Assembly: GCA_012515455.1 (NCBI GenBank)
Contig: JAAYYJ010000203.1
Coordinates: 1-35,785, forward strand
Reading direction: 5' to 3'
Source: Oligosphaeraceae bacterium
GTDB taxonomy: Bacteria; Verrucomicrobiota; Lentisphaeria; Oligosphaerales; Oligosphaeraceae
DNA length: 35,785 bases
Under the pieces are notes generated by a model. That model saw only the letters and a list, made by a program, of their open reading frames with translations, was not told the DNA's origin and ran no database searches. The position numbers and the translations under genes are program-made. Of this stretch, positions 8,625 to 17,681 are shown in pieces; position 1 is the stretch's first letter, and every line of letters starts with the position of its first letter.

Positions 8625-8660
8625 CCCGCCGGGCGGCTGTGAGCATGTTTTCCCGGCGGG
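8625..8660. repeat. 9-bp inverted repeat between galK and ffh
   Basis: CCCGCCGGG (8625-8633) and CCCGGCGGG (8652-8660) are perfect reverse complements around an 18-base loop, lying in the 88-base gap between the galK stop and the ffh start. In the direction of transcription no T run follows, so it is not a standard terminator. It could stabilise the galK 3' end or form a leader stem for ffh. Confidence 0.4.
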
Positions 8661-8666
8661 CCGTTT

Positions 8667-9845
8667 TCAGTCCAGGCAGCTGGCGCCAGCGCTGGCCTGG
8701 CAGATCATGGCAGATATTTTGCGGCCGCTGCGTTCATGATATATCTTCTGCAGTGCTGCCAGATATTCTTCGGCCTGCTCGGCGCGGACCAGATGCACAC
8801 AAATGCCGCCGAAACCGCCGCCGCTGATGCGCGCTCCCAGATGCCCGGGCAGGCCACGCCCAATGGCGACCAGGGCGTCGATTTCCGGACAGCTGTTCTC
8901 GAAATTCTCCTCTGAGCTCTGCTGTGATTCCAGCAGCAACTGCCCGAACTGTTCCACGTCTCCCTGCTGCAAGGCCAGACGGCCCTTTTCGACCCGGGTG
9001 ATTTCACCGACCACATGCAGGGCCCGCCGGAAGGGCAGCGGGGCCAGCTGCTGGCGCGCAGCCAGCAGCTGGCCCCAGGAAACATCGCGCAGCGCGGAGA
9101 CCCCGGGATAGATTTTGGCCAAGGCGGCGACCGCCTCCTCGCAGGACTGGCGGCGTTCGTTGTATTCCTGGCTTAAATTATGCTTGACCATGGAATTGGC
9201 CACTACGAATGCAGTCCCTGCGGGAATCGGCACCGTGCTGACTTCATAGCTGCGGAAATCCGAATAGATCAGGCAGCCTTGCTTGCCCCGCAGGGAACTG
9301 AACTGATCCAGCAGGCCGGTCCTGGCACCGATGTAATTGTTTTCGCAGGCCTGGCCGATTTTGGCGCAATCCAGCCAGGGCAGCTCAACCCCGCACAGCT
9401 GCGTCAAGGCCAGCAGCATGGCCATCTCCAGAGCGGCAGAGCTGCTCATCCCGGCTGACAGCGGGACCTCACCCAGCAAGGCAGCCGAAAAGGGGGGCAC
9501 GGCAATGCCGCGCTGCTGCAGTTCCACCAGCAGCCCCTTGATGTAATTGGCCCAGTCGCCTTTGCGGGGATGTGCCAGGTCGGCAAGAGAAAATTCACGC
9601 CGGCTGTGGTCATGCAAGTCGACCACCTGACAGTTCCGCTTGGCAGGGTCGGCCGGTGCGATGGCCACGAACATGGCCCGGTCCACCGCCACACTCAAGA
9701 CCGTACCGGCGTTGTAGTCAGTGTGATTACCAAGGATTTCCAAGCGTCCTGGCGCCCGGGTGACATGCGCGGGGGCGGTGCCGAAACAGGCCGTAAAACC
9801 GTCCCTGAGCTGGGTAAGCTGGCTGTGATAGGTGGGGTGCTGCAT
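8667..9845 (-). CDS. galK: Galactokinase (GNHTDYN-type)
   Basis: A GHMP-family kinase of 392 residues, expected to phosphorylate galactose at C1 in the Leloir pathway, in the cytoplasm. All three GHMP motifs are present: APGRLEILGNHTDYNAG (31-47), PLSAGMSSSAALE (128-140) for ATP binding, and GARISGGGFGG (337-347). Asp180 in GLLDQFSS matches the catalytic base. The galactose-contacting Glu of the usual GEHTDYN motif is Asn40 here, so sugar preference may differ, or the protein may belong to a branch that normally has GNHTDYN. No galT or galE lies nearby. The ATG at 9845 has no strong Shine-Dalgarno; a candidate promoter with a palindrome lies 35-65 bases upstream. Confidence 0.9.
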   Translation of the reverse strand: MQHPTYHSQLTQLRDGFTACFGTAPAHVTRAPGRLEILGNHTDYNAGTVLSVAVDRAMFVAIAPADPAKRNCQVVDLHDHSRREFSLADLAHPRKGDWANYIKGLLVELQQRGIAVPPFSAALLGEVPLSAGMSSSAALEMAMLLALTQLCGVELPWLDCAKIGQACENNYIGARTGLLDQFSSLRGKQGCLIYSDFRSYEVSTVPIPAGTAFVVANSMVKHNLSQEYNERRQSCEEAVAALAKIYPGVSALRDVSWGQLLAARQQLAPLPFRRALHVVGEITRVEKGRLALQQGDVEQFGQLLLESQQSSEENFENSCPEIDALVAIGRGLPGHLGARISGGGFGGICVHLVRAEQAEEYLAALQKIYHERSGRKISAMICQASAGASCLD

Positions 9846-9879
9846 AGATCAGGCAGTTCCAGATTAGTAGGTAAATCCC

Positions 9880-9909
9880 TTAATATGAATGTACATTGAA
9901 AAAAGTCAC
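9880..9909 (-). promoter_or_regulatory. Candidate galK promoter with an operator-like palindrome
   Basis: On the minus strand GTGACT (9909-9904) and TATTAA (9885-9880) are 18 bases apart, each matching 4 of 6 consensus positions. Between them, at 9888-9897, lies the perfect 10-bp palindrome AATGTACATT, a position where a repressor could block polymerase. Pattern match only; no regulator gene is adjacent. Confidence 0.35.
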
Positions 9910-9944
9910 GTTGGAGGCGCAAAAATAGTTCACTGCCGGCCGGC

Positions 9945-12689
9945 TTATTTGCGCCGGGCTCGCCGGAAGGCAGCACCTAATGCAGAATCCTGGGGCCCGG
10001 CGAGTGGCTCCGCGGACGTTGCCTCCGGCGGCGGAGGCTGCATGGCGGTCAGGGACCGAGTGCTGTCTTCCTGCTGCTTTTCGGCAGGCTGGGGTGCAGT
10101 TTTATTCCAGCGGAAGAAGCGGCTCAGGGTCAGTCGCCGTTCGGCAACTTCCAACAGCAGCAGCAGGATAGCCAGCAAGGCCAGCGCGGGTGTGAGGCTG
10201 ACCCGGCGGGACTGCGGCGGGAGGTCCTGCCAGATTGCGCCCGGCTGCAGTCTTTCCTGCCCTCCGGTTGCTGCCGTCCAAGTGAGGAGCTGGGCCAGTT
10301 TGTGTTGTGCGGCAGGGCTGTGCAGGGGGCGGAATTCTGGTGAGTACGGCAGTGCTGCAGGTGCGAGAGGCAGGGCAGTCTGGCCCGGCCAGCTGATACT
10401 GGGCAGGTAGACGTTTTCGCCTGCCAGCGGGACCCGGCAGCTGAGGCGGTCCGGGGTCTCCCATTCCAGTCGGTGCCGCTGCAGAGGTTGAGCTTGAGTC
10501 CGGTCAAAGACCAGCACTGATACCTCGGGTGTGCTCGGGAACGGGTCCTGCAGGCGCTCCGGCGGCAGGAGCAGTTCCACCCGGAGATCACCGTTGCTGA
10601 TTTCCTGGTTGAGCAGGAATTGCTCGCTGCTGTTATCTGCTCCTGCCAGCATCCAGCTGGCGAGTGCGCTCAGGAGCAGACTGGCGGCGGGCTGGCTTGC
10701 AACAGGGCTGCTGTAGTTGCCAGCTGCTTCTGCAGCCAGAGCGGCAGTGCGGCCCTGGCCGGCATAGCCGACTGCGGCCAGAGGGGCGCGCTGTTCGTCA
10801 GCCGAAATCAGGATGTTCTCGCTGCCTGCCTTGGGACCGCACAGGTTGTAGCCGCCGAATTCCAGGCTGGGAGGGAGAGTGCCGGGGCGGGTGATGGTCT
10901 GCACCGCAGGGGTGAAATCGCCCCTGACCGGAGTATCCAGGAAAGTATTGAGCGCCATCACAAACGTGTCTTCTGCAAAAATGCGGGGCAGTTCTTCGGG
11001 CTGTTCGGTAAAATAACATTTGCCCTGGCCGAGAGCGGCGATTTCCTGCAGGAAGTCGGCATAGAGATCGCTCTCGCGGCCCAGTCCGACCACGCTGACC
11101 GTGATGCCGGCCTCTGCGGCCCGGCGCAGCAGTTCCCGGTATTCGCCCGGTTCCTCGGCGTCATTGGCGTCGGCGAAGAGCAGCAGATGGCGGGTCACCG
11201 CAGTGGAGGAGAGCAGCGCACTGATGCCCTGATGCAGGGCCGTGTAGGTGTAAATGCCGCCGCCCATGGACTCAATGGAGAGGATTTTAGCTTCCGCGTT
11301 CTGCAGCTGATGCACCGGTGTCAAGGGGAAGACCAGGTGCGCCTGGCTGTCGACCGCAATGACCGCAAATTCATCACTGCCGTGCAGAAGACGAAAGACC
11401 TCCAGGGTGGCCCGGTTGGCCAGGGTCATTTTGGTGACTGGCCCGCAGGGCATGGACATGCTGCCGGAACGATCCAGGGCCACCACCAGCCCCAGACGGT
11501 TCTGGCGGAGCTCCTGCCGCTGTTCCAGGGCGAGGGGCAGAACTGGTTCCAGGGGCGAGCGGTAATACCCGCCGCAGGCAAAGGCGTTCCGGCCGCCGGT
11601 CATCAGCAACCCCAGCCGTCCCGCCTGGACTAGGGCCGAGAGTGCCTCCATCCCCGGCAACCCCAGCCGTCCGGCCGGGACATTCTCCAGCAGCACTCCT
11701 GCATAAGCGCTGAGTTTCGCCGGGTCCAGTTCTGCGGGTGCCGGTCGCCGCCCCTGCACCGCCAGGCCGCTGTTCTGCAGGAGTCGGGCGAGGGTGCCCT
11801 CGGGCGAGTCGCTGAGCAGCAGCAGGGGCTTGCGCCCGGCAATGCTGACCAGGCAGCGGGCGTGGTTGTTTTCGGGGCTGCCGTCGGCGGGACCGGGCTC
11901 TCCGGCCAGGCTCAGCTGGTAATCGAGCAGTCCTGGCTCAGAATGCCTGACCCGCCAGGAAAATTGGTTCCGGCCCGGCTGCAGTGACAGTGTGAAGGTC
12001 TGCTCCGGGCCGTCATTGCTGCGCAAACTGCAGCGGCTCTCCTGTTCGGTCGGGGACCAGATAGTGCAGGAGAGGGTATAAAATTCGCCGGGGCGGGCCT
12101 GCCAGGGGGCGCGGAATTCCTCAATGGCCAGATCATTGCCGCCCTGACGGCGCAGTAGCTGCCAGTCGACCGCGAGACCGCGGGCGGCGGCCTGGGCCAG
12201 CCCTTGCTCCGGACTGATACCGGTGTACTGGCCGTCCGAGAGCAGCAGCAGCCGCCCGGAACGCCCCGGGGGGAGGCTGTTGAGAGCGGCAGCGAGTGCT
12301 CCGGCGAGGTCGCTGCTGTGCCGGCTGGGCAAGACCGCCTTCAGGCCTGCAAAAGAGACTGAGCCGGGCAGTTTTTCCCAGCTGTGGCCAGCAGCAAAGC
12401 TGATGATGCCCAGCTGGCAGTCTGCCGGTCTGGATTGCTCCAGATCACGGAGGATTTGTTCAGACAGTTCTTCTGCAGCCGGGGGCAGGGAGTGACTGCG
12501 GTCAACCAGGGCGATCAGCACCCCGGCCTGCCCGCGCCAATTGATGCCGGTGCCGGCAAGAATGGCAATCAGCACCGTATAGAGCAGCAGCCGCAGCAGG
12601 GTCAACCGGCGGGTGGGCAGCGGGTGGCTGCAGCAAAAGGCGCCGGCGCAGAGCAGCAGCAGCCAGGCGGCGGGGTACAGGCAGTTCAT
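9945..12689 (-). CDS. Membrane protein with two von Willebrand A domains and a GATase-like domain
   Basis: A 914-residue inner-membrane protein. Start at 12689 has AGGAGG 8 bases upstream; longer in-frame openings are unsupported. Two membrane segments lie near the N-terminus (about 5-20 and 29-48) and one near the C-terminus (LTPALALLAILLLLLEV). A first VWA domain (about 55-185) keeps a DRSHS metal-site motif (63-67). A glutamine-amidotransferase-like fold (about 286-395, LLMTGGRNAFACGG) precedes a second VWA domain with DRSGSM (406-411). Such proteins are common beside BatA-type genes in planctomycete/verrucomicrobial genomes, with no settled role. It overlaps the upstream VWA gene by ATGA, so the two products probably act together. 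The expected MoxR ATPase and DUF58 partners are not next to it. Confidence 0.85.
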   Translation of the reverse strand: MNCLYPAAWLLLLCAGAFCCSHPLPTRRLTLLRLLLYTVLIAILAGTGINWRGQAGVLIALVDRSHSLPPAAEELSEQILRDLEQSRPADCQLGIISFAAGHSWEKLPGSVSFAGLKAVLPSRHSSDLAGALAAALNSLPPGRSGRLLLLSDGQYTGISPEQGLAQAAARGLAVDWQLLRRQGGNDLAIEEFRAPWQARPGEFYTLSCTIWSPTEQESRCSLRSNDGPEQTFTLSLQPGRNQFSWRVRHSEPGLLDYQLSLAGEPGPADGSPENNHARCLVSIAGRKPLLLLSDSPEGTLARLLQNSGLAVQGRRPAPAELDPAKLSAYAGVLLENVPAGRLGLPGMEALSALVQAGRLGLLMTGGRNAFACGGYYRSPLEPVLPLALEQRQELRQNRLGLVVALDRSGSMSMPCGPVTKMTLANRATLEVFRLLHGSDEFAVIAVDSQAHLVFPLTPVHQLQNAEAKILSIESMGGGIYTYTALHQGISALLSSTAVTRHLLLFADANDAEEPGEYRELLRRAAEAGITVSVVGLGRESDLYADFLQEIAALGQGKCYFTEQPEELPRIFAEDTFVMALNTFLDTPVRGDFTPAVQTITRPGTLPPSLEFGGYNLCGPKAGSENILISADEQRAPLAAVGYAGQGRTAALAAEAAGNYSSPVASQPAASLLLSALASWMLAGADNSSEQFLLNQEISNGDLRVELLLPPERLQDPFPSTPEVSVLVFDRTQAQPLQRHRLEWETPDRLSCRVPLAGENVYLPSISWPGQTALPLAPAALPYSPEFRPLHSPAAQHKLAQLLTWTAATGGQERLQPGAIWQDLPPQSRRVSLTPALALLAILLLLLEVAERRLTLSRFFRWNKTAPQPAEKQQEDSTRSLTAMQPPPPEATSAEPLAGPQDSALGAAFRRARRK

Positions 12690-14413
12690 CTTCTGTTCCT
12701 CCTGGGATTGAGGCAGAGATGATGCCAGACCAGGATACAGACCGCCAACACTGCCGGCAGCCAGGAGAAGGCCTGCAGGACGCTGCCGCTGGCGCGGCCG
12801 GGAGAGCGGGCCGCGGAATGGCAGCGCCCGGCCTGGCTGAGATCGGACTCGAGGCTGCTGCAGGCCTGCACTGCGAGCGGCCAGCTGTGCTCGCCGCAAT
12901 GCACGGTATAAGCACCTGCCGGGAGATGCTCGAAATAGCCTTTTTTCCCTTTTATGCTGCCGCTGCTTTCCCGTCCGTCCTGGTGTACTGCGCGGGGGGC
13001 GGCAGTTTGTCCTGGCGGAAGAGTGATGCTGATCAGTTCATGGTCGCGCCAATTGTGCTTGGCTGGTCCTGGCCGAGACTGCTGCAGGAATTCGGCCAGG
13101 TTGCAGAACAGTATGGGCCAGAATGGTTGCCGCGAGATATTGCTGTTTTGAGGCAGCAGCTGCAAATGAAAATCGTAAGCGCCATCCTGGCGTTCGAGGA
13201 GGGAGAATACTGGCGTTCGGTCTTGCCACAGCAGGACTGTGCCGGGGAGGGAGTACCCCGCAACGCAGTGCCAGCGCAAATCGGCCAGGGGCAGCCCGCG
13301 CAGCAGCGGGTGGTCCGGCTGGGCCGACAAGGATTGCGGGTCGGTCGCGCCGGGTTTGTCGGGGAGATGCCAGAGGAAGCGGTGGCCGGTGCTGGGGGGC
13401 AGAGTCGCAGGGCCGAAATGCAGCTCAGGGGGAGTGCCGCTCTGCCAGGCGGGGGCGGCGGCGATGGCGGCCAGCAGCTCCTGCTGGCAGCTATCCGGCA
13501 GATTGGCGGCGATGGCGCAGGTCACCGGCGGACGTTTTTCAGACAGCAGGGTCAGCCGGTTGTCGCAGTCCATGGCGTCAGCCTCGGCCGTGAGGCTGAT
13601 GTGCAGAGTTTCCGAAACCGTGGTTTCCGGCAGGGCGAGGGTGATTTTCCGGCGTTCCTGAGCCGCGAGGGTCAACTGTTCCGGCAGGCTGGAGCTACTG
13701 ACGGCAATCTGCAGGTTCTGGCTGCGGGGCGAATAATTGGCGATCTCCAAAAGCAGTTTTCGGTCTGTACGCCGGGCATTGACCAGGGCGACATTCGGCA
13801 GCGGCCCGGCCTCGGCGAAGCAGCCGCTCTGTTCGTCCAGCGGGAAAGCAGGCGCACGGTCGCTGCAGAGCAGGAATTCGCCCTGAGGGCAGAGTTCCTT
13901 TCCCAGGGACAGCGCTTCGGCCAGGCTGGGGCGGGATTCGCTGGCGGTCCAGAATTGCCGGAACACCGAATGATCATTGCCATCTGCCAGCAACCGGGGG
14001 CGGTTCCCGGCCAGAATCCACAGCACCCGTCGGCCCGATTGGCCGGAGAGCAGTTTCTGCAGATGGCGCAGGGCCGCCTGCTGCGGCGAGAGCCCGCCCG
14101 GGCGGCAAGCCTGCATCGAATATGAGTTATCCAGGATGACGACCAGGGGCGGGTATTGTTCGGGTGGGCACAGGAAAGGGCTGGCGGCGGCGGCAACCAG
14201 AAGCAGCATTGCCACTGCTTCGAGATAGAACAGCCCGGGCAGGCGTTGGACGAGCCAGCGCCTGCCGCTGCGGGGCAGTGCGTTTTCCGGCCAGAGAAAC
14301 AGGGCTGAAACGCGGTGCCGTGCAGCTTGGCGCTGCCACCAATAGAGCAGCAGCAGTGCCAGGATGGCGGCAGCGGCCGAAAACAGCCATGGATGTAAGA
14401 AACCCCAGATCAC
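12686..14413 (-). CDS. BatA-type membrane protein with VWA-like domain
   Basis: A 575-residue membrane protein of the BatA/aerotolerance N-terminal type: FLHPWLFSAAAAILALLLLYW (residues 5-25) is the family's first membrane helix, and a second follows at about 62-80. A VWA-like domain begins with VVILDNSYSM; Asp95, Ser97 and Ser99 give the DxSxS metal motif. A last hydrophobic helix (about 545-565) precedes a basic tail. The reading frame opens after a TGA at 14425-14423, and the only start that keeps the N-terminal helix is GTG at 14413; no clear Shine-Dalgarno is visible. The stop overlaps the next gene (ATGA at 12686-12689). Upstream, after 113 bases holding an 8-G run (14485-14492), is the GH20-like gene. 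Function unknown, possibly a membrane chaperone-like complex. Confidence 0.82.
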   Translation of the reverse strand: MIWGFLHPWLFSAAAAILALLLLYWWQRQAARHRVSALFLWPENALPRSGRRWLVQRLPGLFYLEAVAMLLLVAAAASPFLCPPEQYPPLVVILDNSYSMQACRPGGLSPQQAALRHLQKLLSGQSGRRVLWILAGNRPRLLADGNDHSVFRQFWTASESRPSLAEALSLGKELCPQGEFLLCSDRAPAFPLDEQSGCFAEAGPLPNVALVNARRTDRKLLLEIANYSPRSQNLQIAVSSSSLPEQLTLAAQERRKITLALPETTVSETLHISLTAEADAMDCDNRLTLLSEKRPPVTCAIAANLPDSCQQELLAAIAAAPAWQSGTPPELHFGPATLPPSTGHRFLWHLPDKPGATDPQSLSAQPDHPLLRGLPLADLRWHCVAGYSLPGTVLLWQDRTPVFSLLERQDGAYDFHLQLLPQNSNISRQPFWPILFCNLAEFLQQSRPGPAKHNWRDHELISITLPPGQTAAPRAVHQDGRESSGSIKGKKGYFEHLPAGAYTVHCGEHSWPLAVQACSSLESDLSQAGRCHSAARSPGRASGSVLQAFSWLPAVLAVCILVWHHLCLNPRRNRR

Positions 14414-14526
14414 GGCAGGCAGTCAGTTCAGGTGAGTTCTCTTGGTCAGGGCCGGCAGCAATGGCGCCGAGGTGCCAATCCGGCGGGGGGGGAGAAAGCT
14501 CCTGCCAGCCGGGGGCCGCAGGCTGA

Positions 14527-16071
14527 TTATGAGGGCCGGAGGTCTTTTTGCAGATTCTGCCAGGTATGCTGGCTGGTGTCGATTACCCCCAGAGATAAAA
14601 TCTCAGGCGGGAAATTATACCACGAGCTGGTGACCATCCCCAGGGCGCCGCCCAGCTGGCATTTGCGGGCGAATTCGCGGATGTTGGCCCGGAAGCGGGC
14701 GAAATTCGGCAATCCGAAGCTGTCGTCCATGGTATTTCCCAAAGTAGTGGGGGCGCCAATGACCTGGAAGCCATGCTCGCGGTAGAAGTCGAAATACGGG
14801 AAGGCGGTGAAATGCCGCGGGTATCCTGGACCCAGGTAGCGGACAAAATTCTGGGCAGCGGGTGAAGAGTTCATCAGGTCCCGGACATCCATGGCCCGGG
14901 CGAAGCTGCGGGTGATGGTCCGTTCCGGTTCCTCCAGGCCGGCGTAATCGCAGTCACGCCAGCTCTGGTCAGTGACAATACCGCGACCGGCTGCCCTGGC
15001 CACGAAGATGGGGCTGGGCTGGCGGGTAGTCCAGTAATCCCAGTACATGATCACCAGGGCCGGATTGACCGCGGGAATCAGCTCGGGATAATGACTGAGC
15101 ATGTCATCCCAGATGATCGGGGTGCGCCCCTGGGCGAGGACCCACTCCGCAATCCGGTTGATGTAATCGACATAAAGTCTGCCCCGGCCATGCCGCCGGG
15201 CGAATTCCGAGCACCGCGGACAGGCTCCCAGGCTGCGGGCTTCGTCAGCTCCGATGTGCAGGTAACGCCCGCCGGGATGAGCGGACATGAGTTCTGCTGC
15301 CAGTTCCGTAAACAAGGTGAAGGACTGCGGGTTCAGCGGGCAGAGCTGCTCACTGGGCTGGCCATCGTCCCGGGGCTCAAACAGGGGGGCGTAATCGGGA
15401 TGGCGGGAAATATGGCCGTTATGGCCGATGCATTGCAGCAGAGGAATAATCTCCAGATGGTCGCGGTGGCATTGCTGCTGGAATTCCGCCACTTCAGCGG
15501 GAGTGAAGGCGTTGGCCCCTGCCAGCCCAGGATGGTTAGCGAAGGGGAAGCGCTCGTTGTACTCCAGCAGGCAGGTGTTCAGTTTGAACTTTGTCATCTG
15601 TCGCAGCAGACCACGCACGTCCGGGGCTTGGAATTGCCGCTGGGAAGCCACGCTGGCATGGAACCCCCGCATTGGCAGGGCCGGGGAATCTTCCACTTGC
15701 ACCTGGGGGAGGTAGGTGCCGATGCGGATTTGCCGGATGGTCTCCAGGGCATACTGTGCGGCACGCTCTGTGCCGGCCTCCAGGATACCACCCTTCGCGG
15801 TGAGACTCAGGCGGTAAGATTCATCCGTGCCGGGGGCATGCTCGCGCCGCCGCAGCTCCAGCACTGCCGGCGCGGTGCCGGCAAAGTGGAACAACTTCTG
15901 CAGCGAACTGGCCAGCGCGGGGAAAGCGTTTTCGCCCTGCAGTCTGAAAGTGCTCAGATCGAGACAATCGCAGTCCAGTCCCGTGATGGCAGCCGGCGTG
16001 GGTATAACATGGCAGGATTTCTGGCAGCCGGGACGAGGAACGAGGGGAACGGTCGGATGCATGCTGGTCAT
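14527..16071 (-). CDS. GH20-like beta-N-acetylhexosaminidase
   Basis: A 514-residue protein with the GH20 layout: an N-terminal alpha/beta domain (YRLSLTAKGGILEAGTERAAQYALETI, split here by the usual EGxxYA-type motif), then DSPALPMRGFHAS opening the TIM barrel, HIGADEA with the Asp276-Glu277 catalytic pair, and WDDM and YWDYW strands lining the active site. Family members remove terminal GlcNAc or GalNAc from glycans using the N-acetyl group of the substrate. Start at 16071 is chosen for AGAGG 6 bases upstream; it leaves 58 bases after the M14 gene. No signal peptide is seen, so it is probably cytoplasmic. The motif reads HxGADE rather than the usual HxGGDE. It lies within the run sulfatase, M14, GH20. 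Confidence 0.8.
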   Translation of the reverse strand: MTSMHPTVPLVPRPGCQKSCHVIPTPAAITGLDCDCLDLSTFRLQGENAFPALASSLQKLFHFAGTAPAVLELRRREHAPGTDESYRLSLTAKGGILEAGTERAAQYALETIRQIRIGTYLPQVQVEDSPALPMRGFHASVASQRQFQAPDVRGLLRQMTKFKLNTCLLEYNERFPFANHPGLAGANAFTPAEVAEFQQQCHRDHLEIIPLLQCIGHNGHISRHPDYAPLFEPRDDGQPSEQLCPLNPQSFTLFTELAAELMSAHPGGRYLHIGADEARSLGACPRCSEFARRHGRGRLYVDYINRIAEWVLAQGRTPIIWDDMLSHYPELIPAVNPALVIMYWDYWTTRQPSPIFVARAAGRGIVTDQSWRDCDYAGLEEPERTITRSFARAMDVRDLMNSSPAAQNFVRYLGPGYPRHFTAFPYFDFYREHGFQVIGAPTTLGNTMDDSFGLPNFARFRANIREFARKCQLGGALGMVTSSWYNFPPEILSLGVIDTSQHTWQNLQKDLRPS

Positions 16072-16129
16072 GGCATACCTCTGCTTTGGAATTGGCTGAG
16101 AAAAGACCGGAATGTCGTGGCGCTGCGGA

Positions 16130-17614
16130 TTACTGGGGGATGAGCCCCGGTTCGTATTCGACGGTGCAGAACAGCCGCTGCAGCCGGCCATCAGGACAGA
16201 ACGGGCTGTTTCCCGGCGGGATATTCAGTTGCAGAAACTGGAATGATTGCCTGGGAGTCCAGGTCTGATAGCCGCAATAGCGGGAGCGCGGTGCCGGGTG
16301 TCCGTTGATCAGTACCCGCTTGATGGTGCTTCCTGGCAACAGTCTGGCCCGCAGCGACAGACCGTGCTGGATGAAGGGCAGGCTCTGCTGCCGCAGAGGC
16401 GGTGCCTCCCGCATCAACCCCAGTCTGGCGGAAAGCCGGACCGGGCCCAGCGCCTGCCGCAGGGCCGGCAGGTCCAGTTCCGGGATGGCTGGCAGGGCCA
16501 GCAGGAAGTCATCCACGCTTTTCGCCTGGGCGGCGATTTCCAGGTCGGCAGGCACGACGCTGACGGCGCAGCCCAGGAAACCGCGGTCCTGATGCCAGGG
16601 CAGAAAATAGCGCTGCAGCTGTTCACATGAGGGCCAGAGTTCCATGCGGCTGCGGCGGCGCTCCTCGGCGGTCCGGCCGTAACTGCAGACGCAGAAATTC
16701 TCGGTGTGGGTCATCACCCGGACCGGATATCCGGGGGAAGGTTCGTAGCGCCAGGGGCGGCAGCCGAGCTGCAGGATGGTCTGCAGTTTTTTCAGTCCGC
16801 TGCTCAGGAACATGATTTCGGCAGTCAGCTGCAGCGAGTGGAAGCGCTGGTAGGCATACACTCCGCCGGTGATTTTGTCGCCAGAGCGGAAGGAATGGCT
16901 GGGCCATTCCGGGTCCCGGCGCAGGATCCTTTCTGCGTCTTCCTCCATCCGGTCCTGGGGATAGCCGGCTTTTTCGCAGGCCAGATTCACCTGTTCTGCG
17001 AACAGGCGGCTGTGGCAGCGGTCGTAACCGCTGTTCCCGTAACTGCCCTGGCAGTTTTCGATTGCCGCCCATTCAGTTTTGAGCCAGAGCCCGTGGCAGG
17101 ATACCACCAGCTCCGGCTGGTGGAGCTCCATGACCGAATACACTGCCCGGGCTTCGGGTTGAGTCGGGGGGTGGTCGAAGGAATAATCGGCGAACAGGTT
17201 TATGCCCTTGGCGTTGTCCTGATGGAAGGTTGCGTAGCCATCAGGGTTCACGCAAGGGATGATCAGCACGCGCTGCTGTCGCCGGACTGCCTGCGCGGCA
17301 GGGCCCAGGAGCCAGTGGATCAGCTGCAGCAACGCCAGGGTGGCGGTGTGTTCGTCACCGTGCTCGCAGGCGTACAATAATGCGGTTTCTTTTTCTGCAG
17401 CGGCAATCGTCGGGTCGGTGATTTCCAGCAGCCAGAGGTCATTGCCGCAGACAGACTGTCCCAGCTGCTCCAGACGGAGCAAATCCGGATGCCGGCGGCA
17501 TAAGTCATGCAGTTGGAGCTCGATTTCCGCCCAGGAGGGGTCATGCAGGCGCAACTGCCCTACGATGTCGCGGCTCTGATCGATTTTCCATTGGGCTTGA
17601 CGGTAATCAGCCAT
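16130..17614 (-). CDS. M14-family zinc carboxypeptidase-like protein
   Basis: A 494-residue protein. Zinc ligands His85 and Glu88 sit in CEHGDEHT (HxxE), the third His174 in VVSCHG, and VNPDGY matches the M14 substrate-binding signature. A Glu266 in LTAEI is the likely catalytic base. Residues 1-60 form a small helical lead-in, and about 370-494 an extra C-terminal region (IKRVLINGHPAP and following) of beta character. The ATG at 17614 has AGGA 9 bases upstream; no signal peptide is visible, unlike most M14 peptidases, which act outside the cytoplasm. It sits 67 bases after the sulfatase and 58 before the GH20-like gene. It could trim peptides from glycopeptides or cleave amide-linked groups; the substrate is unknown. 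Confidence 0.82.
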   Translation of the reverse strand: MADYRQAQWKIDQSRDIVGQLRLHDPSWAEIELQLHDLCRRHPDLLRLEQLGQSVCGNDLWLLEITDPTIAAAEKETALLYACEHGDEHTATLALLQLIHWLLGPAAQAVRRQQRVLIIPCVNPDGYATFHQDNAKGINLFADYSFDHPPTQPEARAVYSVMELHQPELVVSCHGLWLKTEWAAIENCQGSYGNSGYDRCHSRLFAEQVNLACEKAGYPQDRMEEDAERILRRDPEWPSHSFRSGDKITGGVYAYQRFHSLQLTAEIMFLSSGLKKLQTILQLGCRPWRYEPSPGYPVRVMTHTENFCVCSYGRTAEERRRSRMELWPSCEQLQRYFLPWHQDRGFLGCAVSVVPADLEIAAQAKSVDDFLLALPAIPELDLPALRQALGPVRLSARLGLMREAPPLRQQSLPFIQHGLSLRARLLPGSTIKRVLINGHPAPRSRYCGYQTWTPRQSFQFLQLNIPPGNSPFCPDGRLQRLFCTVEYEPGLIPQ

Positions 17615-17681
17615 AATCAATATCCTGCAGGGTGGGGCAGAGGAAGAACCTTCGATGTCCGGGGAGAAATACAGTCGTGGT

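Noticed and set aside
8625..8660. Inverted repeat considered as the galK or ffh terminator
   Set aside because: No T run in the direction of transcription, and it lies between two same-strand genes.
12719..14125. Plus-strand open frame of 468 codons opposite the BatA-type gene
   Set aside because: No ribosome-binding site or domain signature; the minus-strand protein has membrane helices and a metal motif.
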